NCBI GenBank assembly: GCA_002049455.2
Contig: KV918820.1
Location: 124,001-188,000 of the forward strand
DNA length: 64,000 bases
Direction of reading: 5' to 3'
Source: Porphyra umbilicalis
Taxonomy: Eukaryota > Rhodophyta > Bangiophyceae > Bangiales > Bangiaceae
Under the pieces are notes generated by a model. The model worked only from the letters and a program-made list of their open reading frames with translations, was not told where the DNA came from and made no database searches. The position numbers and the translations under genes were made by a program. The stretch's first letter is position 1; the number at the start of each line of letters is the position of its first letter. Shown here piece by piece: positions 53,749 to 63,600 of the stretch.

Positions 53749-55832
53749 CCCTATGGGAACAGATGCAGGATAAAACCCGGATACCCCAGGATCTGGGGTC
53801 TCCTGTCGCAAGAAAGGAGCAGTCAGCGCTGGTGCTGTGTGTTTACACAAAATCGATGCTCGCCAGAGGTGCTTCTGGGAGCCTTCCAGCAAAGAATGAC
53901 TGCGTGGACACTTTTTCGACATCTGATTGGTCGGTCGGCTCGGGTTGTTTGACCCTGGGATAGGCTTGTTGAGTGCGCCCCAATTTTCGGGGCGCTGGTG
54001 CATAATGCGCCCCTGAGCGCCCTTTGAGCGCTCAGTGCGCCCTGAGCGCCCCTCGACCGCCCGTTGTAGCACCCATAAATGATCAGGTAGCCCCCTCTTG
54101 TTCTCACGGTTTGACTGTGTTTCGTAGAAACTAGCGACCATCTGTGAATTTCTCTATGCAGGTGAAAGAAGGACTGCTGACGGTCATCCGCAAGCCCCAA
54201 TGTGTCTGCGTGCCGCCCACAGCGGCAGCTCCCAAGGACAAAGAAGAGAACAGCTGAATATGTTCCAGGTGGTGATGTAGACAACCAGACCGTCCGGCCA
54301 TGAGGACAAGAAACACACGCACACCATACACAGTCACGCCGACCTATTCACGTCTGCAGCCTTGGCCAAGTAGATATCCTTGCCAAAGATGTCTTGCAGT
54401 CGTGGGAGGTGGTTGAGAAGGATGCTGCTGCTCTGGCGCCAAGACGAGGGCCATCGCTGCTGCCATGGCTACCTCCTGACTGGCCCTTCCCGCCTTACCG
54501 CCGGGGCACCTGCATCCAGGGCTGCGCGCCCATAGAGGCTGCAGACAGAGTCATCGGGCACTCGGTCGACCACGTAGTTAAAATGTTACGACGATTATTA
54601 TTCAGAGCGCCCATCAAAGCGCCCAGGAAACCGTGGGCGCTGGGCGCTCGAGCGCCCTCTGAGCGCCCATTGAGCGCCTGAAATGCGCCAAAAAAGAGCG
54701 CCCTGGGCGCACTCAACAACCCTACCCTGGGAGAGCCCAAGTTGGCAACTGCACGTCTTAGCCGCGGTTGCCCGTCATCGGCGAACAGATCTGCTCCGTA
54801 CCGTGGTTGCCTTCGTCGTCGTTGTCTGTCGGGCGTGAGGCTGTTTGAACTGCCTGCCCACCGTGTGTGACATGTCAGGTATATATTTGTGTCGCTTTTC
54901 GGGGGGGGAGGGGGGTGAGGCGCGGATCCTTGCGGCAATCGGTGGCCGCTCCTCGAGTGCCGCGTCCTCCTCCTGTAGGTCCCGTCTCCACCCGCACCTC
55001 ACCCCCGTCCGTTCCCTTTCATCACCTTATGCGCTTGGCTGCTTCGTCTTTTCCATGTTAATTCGCCCACCTGTGTCTGACTGTTGATTTCCGTCGGGGG
55101 TGCAGAATGTGGGGGGGGAGGTGGCGTCCCTTGGTAAGAGGGTGGGGGGGCGGTTGCTTAGAACATCTTGTGTTTCTCGGGTGGCTTGCAGTGGACATGA
55201 GGGTGTGATGCAGGCCGTCATATGTCGCACAGGGTCGTGCCATGATTTCTTGCCTCCAACTGGACGTCTTCTGACCGTTTTCCTTTTGCTCTATTGTTCC
55301 GCGTTGCTGTTGCCTTCTTTCCTTTATTTCTTTACTTCTTGTGCTCGACTGGGCTTGTCTTCTCAGTACGGGGTGCTACGGGGGGGGAGATGAGAGTGGC
55401 GCTTTTCTGTGAGGGGCGGAGGGGGGGATGTGGTGGCTCATAGTCAGTGTGTCTGGGCCAGGTGCTTGTTGGTTGGCGTCCCAGTGGTGCTGCGTGACGG
55501 GCTTGGCTCTGTCTTCGCTTTTATGACGGTGCATATGGGGGTGGTTGTAGCGGTGGGTGACCGTGGGCGTGGCCGTGGTCGTCGTCTTCCGTCCTCGTGG
55601 CCTTCGCGTATGGTTCCAATAAATAAAGACATGGTACTGAATATGGTCACAGAACGGCTGTAATGATGAGGATAATGTCGAGGCACCATGCTGCTGTCGG
55701 CTGTCAGTGAGGGCGATTGTGAGCCAATCAAAGTGCCATCGATCCGGGTTTTATCCCGGTTCCGATCGCAGCCCAATGGATCTGTGACTGCGCCGGTGAT
55801 CCGGGTATTATCCTGCATCTGTTCCCATAGGG
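53749..55832. mobile_element. Inverted-repeat element I (2.1 kb), contains hAT-like MITE 2
   Basis: Termini CCCTATGGGAACAGATGCAG (53749) and its inverse (ending 55832) match over about 33 bp, with one substitution. ATG flanks both ends (53746-53748, 55833-55835), a possible 3-bp duplication. No transposase. The inner part is GC/T-rich, with AATAAATAAA at 55618-55627. The superfamily is undetermined; a three-base duplication would fit PIF/Harbinger or CACTA. Confidence 0.6.
53961..54724. mobile_element. hAT-like MITE 2
   Basis: 764 bp, termini TAGG(c/g)TTGTTGAGTGCGCCC, with a perfect 8-bp duplication CCCTGGGA (53953-53960, 54725-54732). Many (A/T)GCGCCC/GGGCGC(T/A) motifs occur near both ends. 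No transposase. It shares terminus design, but not sequence body, with hAT-like MITE 1. Confidence 0.92.
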
Positions 55833-55835
55833 ATG

Positions 55836-56630
55836 GAGACACCGAGCCACTGCGGTGGCACAGGCCGCCGGCCGCCGCCACAGCAATGGCGTTGCACCTC
55901 CCCCGCCCCCTGGGGGGCAAAGGGGGGGGGGGGGCCTCCCCACTGCGAAACACAAACCCGTACCGACGTTTCCACAGGCAGCGACGTGTTCGAGGCGTCA
56001 GCCGCGCCGCACGTGCCAAGGAAGCGTTAGCAGCGACAGCGGCCGCGACGGTGGCGCGGCGCCGCCGCACGCGGACGGATCCGCCCCGGGCGGCGGCAGC
56101 GGCGCCCCGCCGACGACGCGGTCGCGCAGCGCCGACCACGCGTGGGGGCGCGCTGCCGCTGCGCCGGGCGGCGATGTCGACGGCCGCGCACCGTCGCCGC
56201 CGTCGCCCATCGTCGCGCGGCCGCCGCACGGCAGCGCCGCGTGTCGCCAGCGACGGGTGCGCCACCGTCGTCGCAACGGCGGACGGCGAGGCGACGGCCA
56301 CGCCGCTCGACGTCGCGGCCCCCACCACAGCCGGCCGCCCGTCGCGGGGGGCCGTCGGCGACCGCCGCCGCCGCCGACAGCGGCGGCAGCCACGCGCACG
56401 CCACGTGTCGGCGGCGAGGGCAGGGCCGTCTCGGCGGCCATGCGGTGTGTACCGGGGCTTGCCGCCCGCTGGCACGTCGCCTGACGAGCACCATGGCCCC
56501 CTGCACCGGCGGCGCCAGTGCGGCGCGGTGGCGGTGGCAGCCACTGCCGTGGCGATGACGCCGGCAGCCACTCGGCTGGCACCACCGCCGGTCAGCTGCT
56601 ACTCTTGGCGAGGCAGGGGAGGAGGCCGTA
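55836..56630. other. GC-rich low-complexity region
   Basis: Arg/Ala/Pro-rich frames on both strands, with no clear ankyrin or other repeat in register. Nothing assignable. Confidence 0.35.
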
Positions 56631-57533
56631 ATGGGGCAAGGGAAAGATGCGACCGATGGTCATGACCTCGCGCGCCGCGCGCGGCGCACATATGGGGGCG
56701 GGCGCCAGGCCTCGCGCCGCCAAACGGCGCCAGTCGTCCGACAGCGGAGGAAGTCGAGGCAGCGGTGCCGTGTCTCCCACCCCAATATGCCGCCGCCGCC
56801 GCCTCTCCCCGCCAAACATCAGCCAGTGCGTCGGCCGCGGCGCCGCGGCTGCGACAGCGACGCCAAGGCGCCCCCTGCTACCCGCCGCAGCTGTGGAAGT
56901 GGGAGAGCATGGGGGGCTCCCTGTCGGTGTGCCCCCCATCGGCGGCGCGCGGGCTGTGCGCGTTTGTGCGGGGAGGGTCCGGGCGAGTACGACGGGCGCC
57001 TCGTCCTGAGAGATAATCTAAATTTTAGTGGAAAACAGGGCTTCGACAGGCTCCTCCTGAGTCACGAGAGAAGCAGAACTCACCATCACCATCTCTCACG
57101 GGGAGATGAAGGCATCTCAGGAGGCAGCCGGACGTCTCTCCACTCGATTGCACTCCAATTTTCTGGGTGCTCACGTGCAGCTCGCGCTTCCAGAGCACAT
57201 GCGTGCTGCTCATGTGGCGGCCTCAGCACGGCAGTGTCGCGCTACTGGGTCAAGAGCGAGGCTGAAGTACAGTACGATCATTTGTCTCGCCTTCGACACG
57301 ACAGCTCCCAATTTCTCTGTGCAGTTTGTGGTGCTCTGTTTTCTTGGTATCCTCGGTCTTACATTACATGTCCCGTGTCTGGAGTACGACGGCGGCTTGT
57401 TTTTTTGGATGCTGTCGCTGGCCCGAGGAAGACATTGGACTCATTATTTTCTCAGTCCGACGAGCGTACACTCGCTATTTTCTACGCTTCAGCCACCTTG
57501 GTTGTGGTGCCGAGTGGCGTCGAAACGAAATGA
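56631..57533 (+). CDS. Uncharacterised open frame (300 codons), doubtful
   Basis: The first third is Arg/Pro-rich. From about codon 130 composition becomes balanced and GC drops, with CAVCGALFSWYPRSYITCPV giving a CxxC...C arrangement. I recognise no family. An overlapping frame (57106-57744) encodes a hydrophobic stretch (FVVLCFLGILGLTLHVPCL), so the reading frame is uncertain. It may be a decayed gene or non-coding DNA. Confidence 0.18.
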   Translation: MGQGKDATDGHDLARRARRTYGGGRQASRRQTAPVVRQRRKSRQRCRVSHPNMPPPPPLPAKHQPVRRPRRRGCDSDAKAPPATRRSCGSGRAWGAPCRCAPHRRRAGCARLCGEGPGEYDGRLVLRDNLNFSGKQGFDRLLLSHERSRTHHHHLSRGDEGISGGSRTSLHSIALQFSGCSRAARASRAHACCSCGGLSTAVSRYWVKSEAEVQYDHLSRLRHDSSQFLCAVCGALFSWYPRSYITCPVSGVRRRLVFLDAVAGPRKTLDSLFSQSDERTLAIFYASATLVVVPSGVETK

Positions 57534-58410
57534 TGCCCGCCTGCGGCTGACAATACTCGCACGACTGGTAGACCTCGCCTGGGGGAGGCCCCTATTGGAT
57601 CTCACAGGGCCTGCCATGGCTGGCGTCAACGCTGCGGGCCGCCCTGACCACCGGTGCTTTGAGTGGGTGCGCGGTTTGTCGAGCGGTTTTGTCTGGGCTG
57701 CTGGGTGGAGAACAACTGAACGGCCGCGTGGTGCAGCTTGGTGATGCAGCCTCATGGCACGTCGGCGGCCGGGCACGGTCAGCGGTGAGGTGGGTCGAGT
57801 GGAGAAACGTCACTTGTCATGTTTTTCTGTAGACTGACAGTCGCGGGCTCATCACGAGGGTGGAGAAGAAACCGTGTGCTCGATGCCAATCCGTGGCTGT
57901 CGCATGCGACACTGCGCGCAGCCGCATCGGGAGGGCACGGGGCTACACTCGGCGGTCAGCCGTCGACCTGCTCAGCGGCCTGGCAGCTGTGTGTTGCCGC
58001 GGTCGGCTACGTCGGCGCACGCTGGAAGCGACTTTCTGTCAGTCAGATGTCTTTCACATACGGTTTGAGGGTACTGGGTTGAGAGGGGCACGACAGCAAA
58101 CACTGAGATCCTCGCGTATCATACGCGATGATTGCCGTAGGCAGAAAGCGGATCCAGAGGCGCGGGATTCCCTTCAGGCTGTTTGGCTAAACCTCGCTCT
58201 GTCTTGCCGCTACGTTGCCTTGCGCCATCCTCTGACGTCTTGAAGCCCTGCCATCATGGCATATCCGGATCTGATACGAAGCAGTTGCCGATGCCTTCGG
58301 GCGTCAGCTTTGACGTCAGCAACGGACAACAGTTCCAGCATGTGGACACCACGCCTCGCGAATTCTGTCATTGGCAGCCCAGCCAGTGGCACCGTCTCGA
58401 GCCTCGAGGC
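57534..58410. other. Intergenic, upstream of the spondin-domain gene
   Basis: No recognised gene. GC is lower than in the flanking genes. Confidence 0.35.
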
Positions 58411-58411
58411 C

Positions 58412-58417
58412 TATAAG
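58412..58417 (+). promoter_or_regulatory. TATA box of the spondin-domain gene
   Basis: TATAAG in a CTATAAGAC context, 178 bp upstream of the ATG. It would place transcription start near 58440 and give a C-rich leader of about 150 nt ending in a run of about 15 C. Confidence 0.55.
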
Positions 58418-58589
58418 ACGCGCCCCCCCACTTCCGCACGCAGATTGGCAGCACGACCAGAGCACAAGCCCAACACTCACAACCCACCCACCACCTCCAA
58501 GAGCAACTACCGCCCTCACCCCCGGTCTGCTCGCGGCGCCGCCCCGATCCCTCCACCTGCCCCCCCCCCCCCCCATCCACCTACCTGCC

Positions 58590-59300
58590 ATGGCCTTCCT
58601 CAAGCTTGCGGCCACCGCCGCCGCCGTCGTCTCTCTCGCTGCCGCCGTCGCCACCAGCGGTGCCGACGCGCGGCCGTGGTGGCACAACAACCGCTTCCGC
58701 AACCGCAAGTGCTCGGGCAAGCAGGCGTACCAAGTGACGTTCAAACTCAACTGGAGCAGCGCCACCCACCCGCAGTCGTACCCCAAGGGCGGCCACTTTT
58801 CCCCGCCGACGGCGGCCATCCACTCGTCGCGCTACCAGATGTGGGCGCCGTGGTCGTTTGCGAGCCAGGGCATCCAAAACGTGGCCGAAACGGGCAATCC
58901 GATGGTTCTGCGTAAGGAGCTGGGGGCGTACGAGGACGCCGGCCACGTGGCGTCGTGGGACGGCACGAGCGCGCCGACCGAGACGGGGGTGATGACGGTC
59001 AAGCTCAACGTATCCGCCGACGGTGCGACGCGGGCGGTGTACGCGTCAGGCGCGACGATGCTTGCCCCGTCGCCTGACTGGTTCACGGGCTTCTACAACG
59101 TCAAGCTGTGCCACTATGGTCATTGGACCTACCGCAGGACCGGTACGCTGACGTTTTGGGATGCGGGCACCGACAGCGGCCGCAAGCACATGTCGAAGGA
59201 CGAGGCGACCATGCCGCCGACCACCATCTCTTCGCTACAGAACCGGGGCTTTCCGGCGCATGGCCGGCCGGTGGGCAACTACATGATCCGCGCCATGTAG
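58590..59300 (+). CDS. Secreted Spondin_N-domain protein (236 aa)
   Basis: Likely extracellular or cell-wall protein. Residues 1-27 form a signal peptide (MAFLKLAATAAAVVSLAAAV, cleavage near ADA-RP). A basic stretch and C41 precede a single Spondin_N domain over about 46-215. Its hallmarks are W55, HPQSYPKGGHFSP (60-72), AIHSSRYQMWAPWSFASQGI (76-95), NVAETG (97-102), MLAPSPDWFTGFYNVKL (157-173) and FWDAGTDSG (189-197). The domain is known from F-spondin and from stand-alone secreted proteins. Here it is alone, with no thrombospondin or reeler domain. C41 and C174 could pair. An in-frame ATG exists upstream at 58371, but the signal peptide and the TATA box support this start. The frame is intact with no intron. 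Confidence 0.93.
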   Translation: MAFLKLAATAAAVVSLAAAVATSGADARPWWHNNRFRNRKCSGKQAYQVTFKLNWSSATHPQSYPKGGHFSPPTAAIHSSRYQMWAPWSFASQGIQNVAETGNPMVLRKELGAYEDAGHVASWDGTSAPTETGVMTVKLNVSADGATRAVYASGATMLAPSPDWFTGFYNVKLCHYGHWTYRRTGTLTFWDAGTDSGRKHMSKDEATMPPTTISSLQNRGFPAHGRPVGNYMIRAM

Positions 59301-60192
59301 AGGGTGGGACGGAGGTGGGTTGGGCGGGGCCAGCGTCCCGACGCTGCGGTCGGACGGCGTCAGCCGGGTGCGAGGCAGTGCGCTGATCATCCCTTCGGGT
59401 GACACGCGCAGCGAGCACGGGCGCGCACCGGCCTCATTTGACTCATTGTAGAGACACGAGTAAATTTCGGACCTCACGGTACGCAGACTCGACCGCCGCA
59501 GAGCACCCACGTCTCGTCTGTGGATCGCCTTTTCTGCAACCCCGCTGCTCTGCCTCCTCGCGTAGCGGGGCTGGCACCGCTACCCTTGCCACTGCCGCCG
59601 CCGCCGGGCACGACGGGGGCCGCGCGGCTGACGGCGACAGTCGAGATGATGGGGCTCATGGCGAGGAAGCGGACGATGCATGGCGGTGCCGCCAAGACAA
59701 TTGAAGTTCGAGGCGAGGCTGATAGAGCGGCGGTGGCGCAATACGTACGGTTATTGGCGGCGGGGCCTCAATCGATGGGCCTCCCATCGGGTCAAGGAGG
59801 AGTTGTACGACCAGACGCCTGCGCGTCGTCGAGCCGGACGGCAGAGTGATGGCGCAGATGAACCGCAATAATAATAAACGTGGAGCTTCTTTGGCTTCTC
59901 CCTTTGTCGACACGCTGATATGGAGAGCCCGAGCCAATGTCCACCCAAGCAAACTCGCCGACGGTGCCGCGATGGAGAGCGCCAAGATGTCCGCCGCGCG
60001 CCTTGAGCGTTTGTCAGTATCGGCGGCTCACTCGGAACCACCGTTTCGTGTGTACGCTCTTGTTCGCCAAGCGCAACCCTCGAGTCGAGGGCGCCGACAG
60101 AGTGGCACCTGTGCGCTTTACGTGGCTCCCCACAAAAAGGACCCATTCCGAGATGCACGCCACGGTCCAGTCAGCCGTCATCCATGCCCACG
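59301..60192. other. Intergenic; 3' flank of the spondin gene
   Basis: AATAAA at about 59873 is the nearest plus-strand polyadenylation-like signal, about 570 bp past the stop. Short frames here (e.g. around 59680-59871) have no recognised domain. Confidence 0.35.
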
Positions 60193-60262
60193 ATTGATTG
60201 GTCAATCGACGCCGCGACGGCCGTCGACGTCGTTCGGCCTCGACGCGTCGAGGCCAAACGAC
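60193..60262. promoter_or_regulatory. CCAAT-like site and 34-bp palindrome
   Basis: GATTGATTGGTCAATC (60192-60207) contains an inverted CCAAT box. At 60229-60262 lies a near-perfect 34-bp palindrome (core CCTCGACGCGTCGAGG) with a single mismatched pair. Both are 390-460 bp upstream of the large ankyrin gene and could be regulatory. Confidence 0.45.
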
Positions 60263-60489
60263 GTGCAGGCAACGGCCAGATGCAGCTCGCAAGTGGCGCC
60301 ACCGGCGCGCGCTTTGTGTGTGGCGCAGCTGCCGTCCCTGCGGCGCGGCCCTCGCGTGGTGGACGTAAACATAGCCGCGGCACCAGGAATCGGTCGACGC
60401 GGTCTCGGGGGTGACGCCATTGTGTAGACCCGGGCGGTGCGCTGTCGTTTTTTTTTTCGTTGTGTGTCTTGCTCTTGCTGCACTTGTTG

Positions 60490-60652
60490 TTGCCCACATT
60501 GTCTCGCCCCCCCCCGCGTGTGTTCATTCCTCTTCCAGCTCTCCTCCCCCCTTTCCGGATTGCCATTTACCCTCGTACACCTCACCCCCCTCCCATTCCT
60601 CCCCCTCGTCCCCCTCTCTGTTTCCCTCCCCCCCGTTCCACCTATTGGCACC
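60490..60652 (+). promoter_or_regulatory. Pyrimidine-rich leader of the large ankyrin gene
   Basis: About 160 nt of nearly pure C/T (CCCCCCTCCC, CTCTCTGTTTCCC) runs directly into cacc-ATG at 60653, so it is probably 5' UTR or core promoter. No TATA box is visible. Confidence 0.45.
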
Positions 60653-63600
60653 ATGCCCCGACCCGAGACCTCGAGCCTCGGTCCCAGCGCCCTCTCCCGC
60701 CTCCGCGACGCCTGCCAGAGTGACCGCGGCGCTGACGACATCCGCGCGGCGCTCGCCGCTGACCCCGCCGCCGCCTCGGCCATTGTCGACGCCGACGACG
60801 GGCGGCAGCCGCTGCACTTGGTCGCGCACGCCGGCCGCAGCGTCGCGGCGGTCCGCGTGCTCCTCCACGCCGACGCGCCGCTCGACGCGCGCGACGTCTA
60901 TGGCTTGACGCTCCTCTCGCTGGCGGTCCGCTCGGGCGCGACGCCGCTCGTCGACGCGCTCCTCACCGCGGGCGCAGACGTGGAGGCGGCCTCGGACGGC
61001 GTCACGCCGGTGCTGCTGGCGGTGGAGGTGGCCAAGCCGGCCATGGTCCGCCGCCTCCTCACGGCCTCGGCCGACATTCGGGCGGTGGCCGCCGACGGGC
61101 GGACGGCGCTCGGGCTGGCGGCGCTCAACAAACACAACTCGGTGACGATGGTGCAGCTGCTGCTCGCGGTGGGGGTGCCCCCCGACGGCTTCCCAGACCC
61201 GCCAGGCGCCGCCGCCGCCGCCGCTGCCGCCCGCCGCCGCTCCGACGCGGCAAACGCCGACCACGCCGGCTTTACGCCGCTCATGTACCACGTCGAGGCC
61301 GGCCGCGACGGCGCCGTGCGGGTGTTGCTCGAGGCGGGCGCCACCGCCGGCGCGGGCGCGCCGTCGGGGTGGTCCCCCCTCCTCCTCGCCGCGTTGGCCG
61401 GCTACGCGGACATGGTCGACGCGCTGCTCGCGGCGGGCGCGCCCGTGGGGGGTGTCGTTGCGGCCACGGGGGAGGCGGCGCTGTCGCTCGCCGCGCGCGG
61501 GGGGACGGTGCGGCCGGGCTCCCTCCGCATCCTTGCGGCGCTGCTGGCGGCGGGCGCCGACGTGGAGGCGGCCGACGCGGCGGGCTTGACGGCCCTCCAC
61601 GCGGCAGCGGCGGCCAACCGGGGGCGCGCCGTGACGGCGCTCCTCGAGGGGGGAGGGGACCCGGCGGCCGTGACGGCGGGGGGGGAGACGCCGCTCGCGC
61701 TCGCCGTTCGCAACGGGTGCCTCTTGGCCGTCCGTGCGTTGCTCAAGCAGACGGCGGCGGGCGGCGGCCGCGGCGGCGGCGGCGGCGGTGGCGGCGGTGG
61801 CGGCGGCGGGGGTGCGAGCGGCAGCACCCACAGTGACACTAGCGACGGGGGCAGGACGTTGCTGCCTGCCTCCCGCCGGCGGCCGCCCCCCCCCGTGTCC
61901 GACGCTGCTGCCCGCCGCGGCAGTCTCCCCCCGCCACGGCCAGGCGCTCGTCAAACTCCTCCTCACCCGCCTCCCCGCCGCCGCCGCCTTGGCCGCCACC
62001 GACGCGGGCGGCCGCACCGCCCTCGCCGCCGCCGCCGCGCGGGGCGACACGGCGACCGTGGCGCTGCTGCTCGACGCGGGCGCCGACGCGGGCGCCCCGT
62101 CGGGGGTCGGCGCGCTCGGCGCGGTCCCCTCCCCGCTGGCGCTCGCCGAAGCGGGGGGGCACGGCCCCGTCGCGCTGATGCTGCGGCGCCGCGCTGCGGC
62201 GGGGGGGGGGGGGGGGGGCTCGCGCGCGCCGCCGTGGCGGCGGCCGCCATTGACGCAGAGGCGGTCGAGATCATTGCGTCGGCGGCGGGGGCGGTGGCGG
62301 CGGCGGCGGCGGCGGGGGCGGCGGCGGCGGCGGCGGGGGCGGCAACGCCCGCCCGTGGGCCGGCGGTTGACGGCGCGGGCAGGGGTGGGGGGCGCCACAG
62401 TGACAGTGCGGCTGCGCCACCACTCTGCCGCCCCCTACCGCCCCCAGGTGACCCGCCGCCACCACCGTCACCGCCGTCACCGCCGTCACCGCCGCCACCG
62501 CCGCCACCGTCGTCGCCGCTGCCGCCGCCGACGTCGGCGGCGGCGCCGCCACCGCTGTCACCGCCGCCGTCGCTGCCGCCGCTGCCGCCGTCGCCACCGC
62601 CGCCGTGCACACCGCCACGCCCCCCTGTGGCGGACGTAAAAGACAAAGTCGCCGCCACTGCCGCTGCTGTCTCGGCTCCATCGCCCGCCGCTGCGCCCCG
62701 GCGCCCCCGCTCGCCGTCGGGGTCCGCCGAGCGGGCGGGCCGCCCGTCCAAGCGCCGCCGACCACCGCCGGCCGCGGCCGACGATGGTCGACCGCCGTCT
62801 GTGATGGCCGACGCTGCGGCCGCCGGCCGCAGCTCTGCCGACCGCGGCCGCAGCCGCGGCGGCGACGACCGGGCCGGCGGCCGGCACCGGCGGCACCGGC
62901 GGCGGCGGCGGCACCGCCGCTCGCCGTCGGCGGGCGCCGACGCGTCGGCAGGCGGCAGCTTGGCGGGCGGGGCGTCGGCCAAACACCGCCGCCGCGCCGC
63001 GTCGCGCGAATTGACGCCACCGCCGCCGCCACCGCCGCCGCCGCCGCCGTCGCCGGTGGCAGGGCCCGCCGATGCGGCACGTACCGTCACCGCTGCGACG
63101 CGCAAGACAGAAGCGGGTCTGGTTGCCGCGGCTGGCCCGCCCGCCCACGGCGTTGTGGCAGCGGTGTTTGGGCGCCACCCCGCGGCGGCCCTATCCGTCC
63201 TCTGCCCAGCGGGGGGCGGGGGTGGGGGCAGCGGCGGTGGAAGCGTGGGCGCCCCAACAGAGGTGATCGTGTTGGACGATGACGACGACGACGATCCGTC
63301 GGCGCCCCCACCGGCAGTGTCGTTGACGCCGCAGCCCACCGCGGGGGTGCCGCCGCCGCCACCGCGGCCACCAGCGGTGCGGCCGATGCTGCCAGCGGTG
63401 CCGCCGCCGCCGCCGCTGCCACCAACGGTGCCGCCGCCGCCGCCGCTGTCACCAACGGCGCCGCCGCTGCTGCCGCCACCCACGCCAGCGGGGGTGACCC
63501 ATGCGGGTATGGCGGCGACGCCGGCGGGTGCAGCGGCGGCCACGGTCGCAACCCCCGAGGCCGCATTGCGCGAATCGCTCCGCATCGCCGCCGCCGTGTA

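Noticed and set aside
57860-58243. Zinc-cluster-like start KPCARCQSVAVACD
   Set aside because: Only three of the six cysteines of a Zn2Cys6 cluster are present, and the rest of the frame is not conserved in character.
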